A stretch of 51,868 nt of DNA, taken from contig JAGNDO010000031.1 of assembly GCA_018003515.1 (NCBI GenBank), positions 5,265 through 57,132 of the forward strand, in the 5' to 3' direction. Positions 18,685 through 25,945 of this stretch are shown in pieces. Position 1 is the first letter of the stretch. Each line of letters starts with the position of its first letter. The position numbers were made by a program, and so were the translations under genes. The notes under the pieces were generated by a model, which was not told the DNA's origin, ran no database searches, and saw nothing but the letters and a program-made list of their open reading frames with translations. Origin of the DNA: Caldilineaceae bacterium (GTDB lineage: Bacteria; Chloroflexota; Anaerolineae; Caldilineales; Caldilineaceae).

Positions 18685-18843
18685 ACCAGCCCGCTCTCTG
18701 CGCCGCCAAGCCAAGAGGTGGCGCAAGAAACTAGCTCCTCCACAGAAACACAAGTGCAAACGTGGTCCTGGCTGCCCGCCCTGATGATGGTTCTCGTGGC
18801 CTTGGGCGCGTCAATTGCGCTTGGGGTGCGACGTCGGTTATAA
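18685..18843 (+). pseudogene. Possible remnant of a C-terminal membrane anchor
   Basis: An open stretch without a good start codon encodes a Ser/Thr/Pro-rich segment, then 'WLPALMMVLVALGASIALGV', then 'RRRL' and a stop. This linker-hydrophobic-basic order is typical of C-terminal anchors of surface proteins. The rest of such a gene is absent, so it is probably a leftover. It could also be a tiny single-pass protein starting at a GTG at 18718. Confidence 0.3.
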
Positions 18844-18882
18844 TAGCCACCCAAGCGGATCTGTTTCAGGATTATATCCCGA

Positions 18883-18911
18883 TTGACACAATGAACCTTC
18901 AATGATACTAT
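18883..18911 (+). promoter_or_regulatory. Sigma-70-type promoter for Dpp system B
   Basis: TTGACA (18883-18888), a 17-nt spacer and TACTAT (18906-18911) with an extended-10 TG at 18903-18904. It implies a leader of about 190 nt before the ATG at 19105. Confidence 0.65.
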
Positions 18912-19104
18912 TCTCCCACGTTTCCCGGTATCTTCACGCTTGAAATCTTCTGTTTTGGCTTGACCAATCTTCCAACCCGTTCCATTTCTGTGCCCCTGCT
19001 TCCGAACATTCTGTATGGAAGTATTTTTTCACTAACTATCCAGCTTGTATATCCTTCCGGTTTGTTTGTATGTCCCAATTCAATTCCCAATAAGGAGAAG
19101 AAAT

Positions 19105-21057
19105 ATGGTTAAACAACGAAAGACATTTCTGCTCGTTGGCCTCTTGGTTCTGGTAGCCTTGGTTCTGGCTGCCTGTCCTGCCCAACCTGCGGCCGAGCCG
19201 ACGGTTGTGGAGGTCACCCGTGAGGTCGAAAAGATCGTCGAGAAGGAAGTCATCAAGGAAGTCGAAGTTGCGACAGAGGTCGAGAAGATCGTCGAGGTGA
19301 TGAGCGAAGACTACTCCACCCCGCACCCGATCCTGAGCGACCTGCGGGTTCGTCAGGCCATCGCCTCTTGTATTGACCGCGATGCCCTGATCGCTTCGGT
19401 CTATCCCTACGTGGAAGAGCCCGACACCCTGTTGATGGACGCGCCCTGGCCGACAAGCCACTGGGTATATAGCGGTCCCTACACTGACATGCCGCAATAT
19501 GACCCTGCGGCGGGTGCGGCGTTGCTGGACGAGGCCGGTTGGACCTTGGCTGACGGCGCAGCTGTGCGCACGAACGCTGCTGGCGAAGTCCTGGCTCTGA
19601 AATACGCCACCACCACGGCCCAGTTCCGCCAGACCTGGTCGGCCGTCATGGAGCAGAACCTGATTGCCTGTGGCTTCCAGATCCTGCGCAACCATGTGCC
19701 CGCCTCCTGGTGGTTCGGTGACACGACGGGCCTGGCCCGCCGCGACTTCGAACTGGGCGCTTTCGCCTGGGTTGGTCAGACGGAACCTGCTGGCCGCACG
19801 CTCTACGCTTGTGACCAGATCCCGCTGCCCAGCAACAACTGGGAAGGCCAGAACTACATGGGTTGGTGCAATGAAACCGCCAACGCCGCCATTGTTAAGG
19901 CCACTAACACCCTGCTGCGCGAGGATCGCGTCGCTGCCTATGACGCTTTCCAGAAGGAATTCGCCAAGGACGTGGTATCGATCCCCGTCTTCAACCGCGC
20001 CGAGGCCGAGGCCTACAGCGTCAACCTTGAGGGCGTAGTGGTTGACGTAACCGAGTATGAGCCCACCAACCTGCATGAGTGGACCCTGGCTGACGGCGGC
20101 GACACCATCGTCATCGGCATGACCCAGGAACCGGACAGCATGCTGGCGCTTGTCTCCTCCATGGCTGCCCAGCGCCTGGTGGACCGCCCAGCCAAGGGTG
20201 TCATCTACACCCAGTACAGCTACGACTTCCAGCCTGCGCTGCAGGATACCCTCTCCACCATCGAGAGCGGCCTGGCCACCAACGACACGGTCGATGCGGC
20301 TGCCGGCGACATGGTCTACAACACGGCCGGTGAGACGGTCGAGTTGGCAGCCGGCGTCAAGGTCTTCGACGCTGACGGCAACGAGGTCGAGTACAGCGAA
20401 GGCACCGTGCCGATGAAGCAGTTGGTCGTGACCTACAAGCTACAGCCCTACACCTGGAGCGATGGCCAAGCCGGTTCGGTTGCAGATATAGAGTTGGGCG
20501 CTCAGTTTGACTGCGATACGGAGTCTGGCGCCACCAGCTTCATCACCTGCGACGCCATCAAGGACAAGGTCTTCGCGACAGATGCCCTGGAAGTCGCTGT
20601 GACCTACGTGCCTGGCTTCCAGGATCCGACCTACATGCTGTTTCCCTTCAATCTTTACCCCAGCCACCAAGTGCTCGCCGATGGCCGCAATCTGAAGGAC
20701 GTGCCTGCGGCTGAGTGGGCCACCCTGCCTGAGATCGCCGAAACTCCGCTGTCCTTTGGCGCTTACTATGTCGCCGAGTGGATCAAGGGCCAGTCCCTCA
20801 CGCTGGCTGCCAACCCCTACTTCTGGGGCGGCGAAGTGGCTACGCCCAACGTGATCTACATCTTCCTGGCCGACACCAACCAGGCCGTGGCCCAGTTGCT
20901 CAACGGCGACGTGGACTATCTCGATAGCTCCACCCTGGGCGCCGGCGCCGAAGTGCAGACCGTGCTTGACGCCGCCAATTCGACTGGCAACGTCGTGGTT
21001 GAGATCATTGCCTCTTCCACCTGGGAGCACATCGACATCAACCTCTTCACCAAGTAA
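19105..21057 (+). CDS. Circularly permuted family 5 solute-binding lipoprotein, system B
   Basis: 650 aa. Lipoprotein signal with 'LAAC' (C24), then a Val/Glu/Lys stalk to ~residue 66. Then the order is unusual. Residues ~74-327 are what is normally the C-terminal part of SBP_bac_5: 'PILSDLRVRQAIASCIDRDA', 'YDPAAGAALLDEAGW', 'SIPVFNRAEAEAYSVNLEGV'. Residues ~333-650 are the normal N-terminal part: 'DTIVIGMTQEPDSM', 'MKQLVVTYKLQPYTWSDGQA', 'SFGAYYVAEWIKGQSLTLAA', 'NQAVAQLLNGDVDYLD', ending 'TWEHIDINLFTK'. In canonical members that last strand leads directly into the 'DLRVRQAI' helix. AAGGAG lies 8 nt before the ATG, and the signal peptide fixes this start over a longer reading from 19045. It likely serves the permeases at 21247 and 22552. 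Confidence 0.9.
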   Translation: MVKQRKTFLLVGLLVLVALVLAACPAQPAAEPTVVEVTREVEKIVEKEVIKEVEVATEVEKIVEVMSEDYSTPHPILSDLRVRQAIASCIDRDALIASVYPYVEEPDTLLMDAPWPTSHWVYSGPYTDMPQYDPAAGAALLDEAGWTLADGAAVRTNAAGEVLALKYATTTAQFRQTWSAVMEQNLIACGFQILRNHVPASWWFGDTTGLARRDFELGAFAWVGQTEPAGRTLYACDQIPLPSNNWEGQNYMGWCNETANAAIVKATNTLLREDRVAAYDAFQKEFAKDVVSIPVFNRAEAEAYSVNLEGVVVDVTEYEPTNLHEWTLADGGDTIVIGMTQEPDSMLALVSSMAAQRLVDRPAKGVIYTQYSYDFQPALQDTLSTIESGLATNDTVDAAAGDMVYNTAGETVELAAGVKVFDADGNEVEYSEGTVPMKQLVVTYKLQPYTWSDGQAGSVADIELGAQFDCDTESGATSFITCDAIKDKVFATDALEVAVTYVPGFQDPTYMLFPFNLYPSHQVLADGRNLKDVPAAEWATLPEIAETPLSFGAYYVAEWIKGQSLTLAANPYFWGGEVATPNVIYIFLADTNQAVAQLLNGDVDYLDSSTLGAGAEVQTVLDAANSTGNVVVEIIASSTWEHIDINLFTK

Positions 21058-21065
21058 AACGTGTG

Positions 21066-21104
21066 CTGCAAGCTGTGCAGGTGAACCATCTGCACAGCTT
21101 GCAG
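21066..21104 (+). terminator. Hairpin after the permuted binding protein gene
   Basis: 15-bp perfect stem (21066-21080 with 21090-21104), 9-nt loop, no T-tract. It parallels the hairpin after the system A binding protein gene. Confidence 0.5.
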
Positions 21105-21123
21105 TGTAGGCTTAGTGACCGCT

Positions 21124-21160
21124 ACGGGCGGGCACGTCCAACTGGGATGCGCCCGCCCGT
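21124..21160 (+). terminator. GC-rich hairpin before the system B permeases
   Basis: 10-bp GC-rich stem ACGGGCGGGC (21124-21133) with 21151-21160, followed by TTGTTGTC. It resembles a weak intrinsic terminator that could reduce permease expression relative to the binding protein. Confidence 0.5.
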
Positions 21161-21246
21161 TTGTTGTCAGTTAGGCACATTCCTAGCCTTGGCGTTCGCC
21201 TGGCGCCGGGGGATTACTCAAGACTGGTGCAGTCCGGAGGCAACCG

Positions 21247-22464
21247 ATGACGTACTACCTGATTCGACGTGTCTTTCAGATGGTCCTTGTGGTCTTTGTG
21301 GCCGCTCTTTTTACCTATTTTCTTTTCAACGTATCGCCCGGTGGCCCTTTGGCAGGCATCCAGCAACAGCAACGCCGGCTGACCCGGGAAGACTTGGCGC
21401 GGTTGCGCGCCCAGTATGAGTTGGACTTCTATTGGCAATTTCGCTTTTCGCGCTGGCTGATCGGTGTGCCCAGCGGCCCCATCGTGATTGGCGGTCAGGA
21501 GCGCTTCACTGACTTCGCCGTAGGCTGCTATCTGACGCGCACCGAGCAGGTGGTTGAGCAGAATGGCCAAATGGTTGTCGTCCCTGCTGGATGTGATCAA
21601 TACGTCTTCCTATCTGACATCCCTGACTTGCATCCGGCGATCAGATCCAGCCAGGGCATTCTGCGCGGCGACTTCGGCAACTCCACCGTGATCCGCACGG
21701 GACGACCCGTCTGGGGCGAGATGATGTCTCGCCTGCCGGCCACGCTGGAGCTGATGCTTATCTCCACTTTTCTCTCCTTTCTGATCGGCATCCCCATCGG
21801 CATTTACAGTGCCATCAAGCAGTACTCGCGCTTCGACTATACCTTTACCACCATCTCCTTTATCGGATCGTCCATGCCCACCTTCTTCTTTGGGCTGTTG
21901 TTGATCCTGCTTTTTTCGGTCTTTCCCAATTTGCTACAGGACCAGTTTCCGTGGCTGCCCAAGCTGCCTCCGGGGAGCCGGGAGGCGGTGCGCTCTTATG
22001 CGGTGGCTGAGTGGCTACCCCGGGTTCAGCCCGGTACAGGGATGGATCGCTTCCTGCATCTGCTGATGCCGGTGAGCGTGTTGACTTTCTTCTATATGGC
22101 CACCTGGAGCCGCTTTGTGCGTTCTTCCATGCTGGAGGTCATGCGTCAGGACTACGTGCGCACGGCCCGGGCCAAGGGGTTGGTGGAACGGACCGTGATT
22201 GTCAAGCACGCCCTGCGCAACGCGCTGATCCCCTTTGTCACCATCGCTGTGTTGACCATTCCCGGCTTCTTTGCCGGTGCCATCATCACAGAGACGGTCT
22301 TCGCCTGGCCAGGCATGGGGCGTCTCTACTTTGACGCTCTCACCCGCAGCGACTGGAACATCGCCCTGGCCTTCATCTTCATCACCGCCGTGCTGACGGT
22401 GATCGCGACCTTGCTGGGCGATATTCTATATACGGTGGTGGATCCGCGCATTAGATATACGTAG
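21247..22464 (+). CDS. Oligo/dipeptide ABC transporter permease (DppB type), system B
   Basis: 405 aa, about 70 longer than system A's DppB. First helix 'YYLIRRVFQMVLVVFVAALF', then a long external loop (~45-160) with an extra segment around 'DFAVGCYLTRTEQVVEQNGQ'. A second insertion is at ~240-265 before the last helices. EAA loop at ~300-320 ('QDYVRTARAKGLVERTVIVK'), then 'NALIPFVTIAVL' and 'FAWPGMGRLYFDAL'. C-terminus 'ILYTVVDPRIRY' is standard. GGAGG lies 8 nt before the ATG. The expanded outer loops may fit the permuted binding protein, which is inference. Confidence 0.94.
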   Translation: MTYYLIRRVFQMVLVVFVAALFTYFLFNVSPGGPLAGIQQQQRRLTREDLARLRAQYELDFYWQFRFSRWLIGVPSGPIVIGGQERFTDFAVGCYLTRTEQVVEQNGQMVVVPAGCDQYVFLSDIPDLHPAIRSSQGILRGDFGNSTVIRTGRPVWGEMMSRLPATLELMLISTFLSFLIGIPIGIYSAIKQYSRFDYTFTTISFIGSSMPTFFFGLLLILLFSVFPNLLQDQFPWLPKLPPGSREAVRSYAVAEWLPRVQPGTGMDRFLHLLMPVSVLTFFYMATWSRFVRSSMLEVMRQDYVRTARAKGLVERTVIVKHALRNALIPFVTIAVLTIPGFFAGAIITETVFAWPGMGRLYFDALTRSDWNIALAFIFITAVLTVIATLLGDILYTVVDPRIRYT

Positions 22465-22476
22465 ACCATAAGATCC

Positions 22477-22504
22477 GCCTCACGCAACACGTTTCACGCC
22501 TCAC
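22477..22504 (+). repeat. Tandem heptamer repeat between permease genes
   Basis: Four 7-nt units (GCCTCAC, GCAACAC, GTTTCAC, GCCTCAC) make 28 nt, the same arm length as the palindromes in carB. Only one orientation is present here. Confidence 0.7.
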
Positions 22505-22551
22505 GCCGTGACCAAGCTCATGTTACACACGACTGTCTGGGAGCATAATCT

Positions 22552-23553
22552 ATGACAACAGCTGCTCAACCCGTGATCTTAAAGGATGTTACAGCAGGGG
22601 AAAAGACGGAAAGCCAGACGCGGGTGATCTTTCGTCGCTTTAGACGGCACAAACTGGCCGTCATCTCGCTGATCTTGATTGGCCTCATTTTCGGCGCTTC
22701 CTTGCTGGCACCAGTCCTTGCCCCCTTCGAGCGCGATGCCATCGACCTTTCCTCCAAGATCCGCCCGGCACCGCCCGGTGTCGTGGATGCTGCGGGGCGC
22801 GTCCACTACCTGGGTGTGGACCATCTGGGGCGGGATCTGTTCACGCGTGTACTCTACGCAGCGCGGGTCTCCATGAGCATCGCCATCCTGGTGGTTGTGA
22901 TCTCGGAGACCTTTGGCGCATTGTTGGGCGCTGTGGCCGGTTACTATGGGGGGAAGATCGATGCCGTGATCTCGCGTGTGATCGAGTTTATGCTGACCAT
23001 CCCCACCTTGCCCATCTTGCTGATCATCTCGGCGATCCTGCTGCGTCGGGATGTGGTCTTGCCCCTGCCTGGCTTTTTGGAGAGTTTCCTGGGCGCGATG
23101 CTGCTGGCGCCGCCCCGAGAGGCGCAGAAAATTGTCGTGCTGGTGCTGGTGCTCGTGCTTTTCGGCTGGCTGGGCGCAGCCCGTCTCATGCGCGGCATGG
23201 CCCTCTCCCTCAGCAAACAGGACTTTGTGGAGGCGTTGCGCGCCGCGGGGGCTTCTGACGCCCGCATCATCTTCCGCCACATCATCCCCAACGGCATCGC
23301 CCCCATCCTGGTCAACGCCAGCCTGGCCCTGGGCGGCGTGATCATCACCGAGTCGGCGTTGAGCTTCCTGGGTCTGGGCGTGCAGGATCCCACTCCCACG
23401 TGGGGCAACATGCTCTCCAACTCCCAGAGCTACATGTTTCAGCACCCTTGGCTGCCCCTGGTACCCGGTGTGTTCCTGGTGATTGTCTCCATCGGTTTCA
23501 ACTTCATCGGCGATGGTCTGCGCGATGCCCTAGACCCGCGCCTGAAACGGTAA
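22552..23553 (+). CDS. Oligo/dipeptide ABC transporter permease (DppC type), system B
   Basis: 333 aa. OppC_N segment 'IFRRFRRHKLAVISLILIGL', the hallmark 'LGVDHLGRDLFTRVLYAARV', an EAA loop at ~222-242 ('QDFVEALRAAGASDARIIFR'), 'SFLGLGVQDPTPTWGNML', and C-terminal 'FIGDGLRDALDPRLKR'. It contains a longer loop (~160-195) between helices than system A's DppC. GGGAG precedes the ATG by about 9 nt. The downstream ATPase gene starts within 10 bp. Confidence 0.95.
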   Translation: MTTAAQPVILKDVTAGEKTESQTRVIFRRFRRHKLAVISLILIGLIFGASLLAPVLAPFERDAIDLSSKIRPAPPGVVDAAGRVHYLGVDHLGRDLFTRVLYAARVSMSIAILVVVISETFGALLGAVAGYYGGKIDAVISRVIEFMLTIPTLPILLIISAILLRRDVVLPLPGFLESFLGAMLLAPPREAQKIVVLVLVLVLFGWLGAARLMRGMALSLSKQDFVEALRAAGASDARIIFRHIIPNGIAPILVNASLALGGVIITESALSFLGLGVQDPTPTWGNMLSNSQSYMFQHPWLPLVPGVFLVIVSIGFNFIGDGLRDALDPRLKR

Positions 23554-23560
23554 TGTGACT

Positions 23561-24664
23561 ATGAGCGAAAAGATGACGAATGGCTCCGAGCCAAAAATTT
23601 TATTGGACATCAAGGGACTGAAGACCTACTTCTATACCGAGGACGGCGTGGTTCAGGCCGTCAACGGCGTGGATTTTGCCATCCGCGCCGGCCAGGTCAT
23701 GGGTCTGGTGGGCGAGTCTGGCTGCGGCAAGAGCGTGACCTCCCTGTCGATCATGCGCCTTCTGGGTGGATCGGGCAAGATCGTCGAGGGCGAGGTGTGG
23801 TTGGGCGATCGCAACCTGGTTACCTTGCCCGAGGGCGAGATGGTCAAACTGCGCGGCGGCGAAATGTCCATGATCTTTCAGCAGCCCACCAGTTGCCTCA
23901 ATCCCATCTTTCGCGTCGGCGACCAGGTGGCGGAGGTGTTGATCCAGCACCAAGGCGTGAGCAAAGAACAGGCCTGGGATCGGGCTGTCGAGATGTTGGC
24001 CCGGGTTGGCATCCCGGATGCAGGGCGGCGCGCCAAGTCTTTCCCCCACGAGATCTCCGGTGGCCAGGCCCAGCGCGTGATGATCGCCATGGCCTTCGCC
24101 TGTCAGCCCGAGCTGCTGATCGCCGACGAGCCGACCACGGCCCTGGACGTCACCATTCAGGCCCAGATCCTGGACCTGATGCGCCGCATGCAGAGCGAGT
24201 TGGGCACGACCATTCTGCTGATCACCCACGACTTGGGTGTGATCGCCGAGATGGCCGACCACGTCGCCGTTATGTATGCCGGTTTGATTGTGGAATATAC
24301 CGATGTCCACACGCTGTTTGAGAACCCAATGCACCCCTACAGCGAAGGGCTGATGGCGGCGATTCCGGTATTGGGCGAGGTGCGTGACTCCCTGGCGGTG
24401 ATCCCTGGCACGGTGCCGGACTTAATCAACCTGCCGCCGGGCTGCAAGTTCTCACCGCGCTGTCCCTACGTCCAAGCGATCTGTACGCAGCAGGATCCGC
24501 CGCTGATCGAGGTCAAGCCAGGTCACAAGACGCGCTGTTGGATTCACAATCCGGAGACTAGCGAGCAATGGACTGGCTATACCAAAACCGACTGGCGCTT
24601 CGTCGGTGAAGAAGTCTTCGTGTTGAAAACTCCCGCCTCTACAGGAGGAAGAAATGGCTCTTGA
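23561..24664 (+). CDS. Oligo/dipeptide ABC transporter ATP-binding protein (DppD type), system B
   Basis: 367 aa. Walker A 'GESGCGKS' at ~51, Q-loop '[10 protein letters not shown]', signature '[15 protein letters not shown]' at ~166, Walker B '[12 protein letters not shown]', H-loop '[15 protein letters not shown]'. The C-terminal Cys pattern '[14 protein letters not shown]' and 'HKTRCW' is intact, followed by a ~30-residue tail not typical of DppD. Either the ATG at 23561 or a GTG two codons earlier could be the start; neither has a clear Shine-Dalgarno, so coupling to the upstream stop is likely. It overlaps the next gene by 11 nt. Confidence 0.95.
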   Translation: MSEKMTNGSEPKILLDIKGLKTYFYTEDGVVQAVNGVDFAIRAGQVMGLVGESGCGKSVTSLSIMRLLGGSGKIVEGEVWLGDRNLVTLPEGEMVKLRGGEMSMIFQQPTSCLNPIFRVGDQVAEVLIQHQGVSKEQAWDRAVEMLARVGIPDAGRRAKSFPHEISGGQAQRVMIAMAFACQPELLIADEPTTALDVTIQAQILDLMRRMQSELGTTILLITHDLGVIAEMADHVAVMYAGLIVEYTDVHTLFENPMHPYSEGLMAAIPVLGEVRDSLAVIPGTVPDLINLPPGCKFSPRCPYVQAICTQQDPPLIEVKPGHKTRCWIHNPETSEQWTGYTKTDWRFVGEEVFVLKTPASTGGRNGS

Positions 24665-25682
24665 TCTCGGAACGACCCACAAGGATATGCTGGTTGTCGA
24701 AGGTCTGAAGAAGTATTTCCCGGTGCGTTCTGGTTTGTTGCAGCGCGTGGGCGCCTGGGTCAAGGCCGTGGATGACGTTAGCTTCACGATCCGCGAGGGT
24801 GAAACCTTCGGCTTGGTGGGCGAATCGGGCTGTGGCAAGACCACTGTGGGACGCACGATTCTGCGCCTCTTGCCCCCAAACGGCGGCAACGTTTCCTTCA
24901 ACGGCGAGGATCTGTTCGCCATGAGCAAGCGCGAGTTCAAGCGAGTACGCCGCGACATGCAGATCGTTTTTCAGGATCCCTATTCCTCCCTGGACCCGCG
25001 CATGCCGGTGGGCGAGGCCATCTCCGAGGGCATGATGATCCACGGCATCGGCACGCCCAAGGACCGGGCGGAGACCGTCGGCGAGTTGCTGAAGACCGTG
25101 GGCATGAACCCCTACCATGCCCGGCGCTATCCCCACGAGTTTTCCGGCGGCCAACGTCAACGCATCGGCATCGCCCGCGCCCTGGCCCTGCACCCCAAGT
25201 TTATCGTCTGCGACGAGCCGGTATCAGCCCTGGATGTGTCGGTGCAGTCGGCGGTACTCAATCTGCTGCGCTCCTTGCAAAGCCAGTTTGGCCTGACCTA
25301 CCTTTTTATCGCGCACAACTTGAGTGTCGTGGAACACATCAGCGACCGGGTGGGCGTGATGTACCTGGGCAAGATGATGGAGATAACCACCCGCAAGGCG
25401 CTTTTCCGCAACCCCATGCACCCCTACACCCAGGCGTTGTTGTCGGCCATCCCCATGCCCAACCCCAAACACAAGAAAGATCGAATTGTCCTGACCGGCG
25501 ATGTACCCTCGCCGTTGAATCCGCCCAAGGGCTGCCGCTTTCACACCCGCTGCCCCATCGCCCAGGATATCTGTAGCCAGATCGAACCGGCTTTTGAGGA
25601 GAAGGCCCCGGATCATTTCGTGGCCTGTCATCTGGTGGAAAAAGGCCAGATCTATTCGTCCAATGTTGAACTGCTCGGCTAG
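24654..25682 (+). CDS. Oligo/dipeptide ABC transporter ATP-binding protein (DppF type), system B
   Basis: 342 aa. AGGAGG 5 nt before the ATG fixes the start inside the end of the upstream gene. Walker A 'GESGCGKTT' at ~56, signature '[15 protein letters not shown]' at ~163, '[15 protein letters not shown]', and H-loop '[12 protein letters not shown]'. The H-loop His is kept, but the usual Asp after it is Asn (His-Asn instead of His-Asp). C-terminal motif '[14 protein letters not shown]' and 'HFVACH' is present. Last gene of system B before a strong terminator. Confidence 0.95.
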   Translation: MALDLGTTHKDMLVVEGLKKYFPVRSGLLQRVGAWVKAVDDVSFTIREGETFGLVGESGCGKTTVGRTILRLLPPNGGNVSFNGEDLFAMSKREFKRVRRDMQIVFQDPYSSLDPRMPVGEAISEGMMIHGIGTPKDRAETVGELLKTVGMNPYHARRYPHEFSGGQRQRIGIARALALHPKFIVCDEPVSALDVSVQSAVLNLLRSLQSQFGLTYLFIAHNLSVVEHISDRVGVMYLGKMMEITTRKALFRNPMHPYTQALLSAIPMPNPKHKKDRIVLTGDVPSPLNPPKGCRFHTRCPIAQDICSQIEPAFEEKAPDHFVACHLVEKGQIYSSNVELLG

Positions 25683-25780
25683 ATGTGTGCGAGCAAGCGG
25701 CCAAGCGTTAGCACGGGGCGTTGACCCGGTTATCTCCGTTGCATTCTGATTTCCCCGGCGCATGGTCACCGACTGAAACA

Positions 25781-25823
25781 AACAGACCACGTCCCGATCT
25801 GGTTGGGGACGTGGTCTGTTTTG
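25781..25823 (+). terminator. Rho-independent terminator after system B
   Basis: A 15-bp stem (25781-25795 with 25806-25820, core CAGACCACGTCCC), 10-nt loop, followed by a short T-rich run (TTTTGTT). Confidence 0.7.
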
Positions 25824-25861
25824 TTAAACAAAGCAAGTCTCTTCTCAATAGTTGGGGGCGA

Positions 25862-25894
25862 AGAAGTTCGACTTTTGTCAAAAGTCGAACTTCT
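25862..25894. repeat. Perfect short-loop hairpin in the leader of the 25946 gene
   Basis: 15-bp arms AGAAGTTCGACTTTT (25862-25876) and complement (25880-25894), 3-nt loop. It lies 50 bp before the binding protein ATG. It could be a terminator for upstream transcripts or a leader structure. Confidence 0.5.
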
Positions 25895-25945
25895 GGGTTG
25901 ATCAGCCCCGGTTTATTGGGAAAATAACACAACAAGGAGAAAAGA

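Larger units (their letters stand above)
18659..19104. other. Intergenic region between the two Dpp systems
   Basis: About 450 bp. It holds a possible fragment of a membrane-anchor C-terminus (18685-18843), a strong promoter (18883-18911) and the 5' leader of the binding protein gene at 19105. Nothing else is recognised. Confidence 0.5.
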
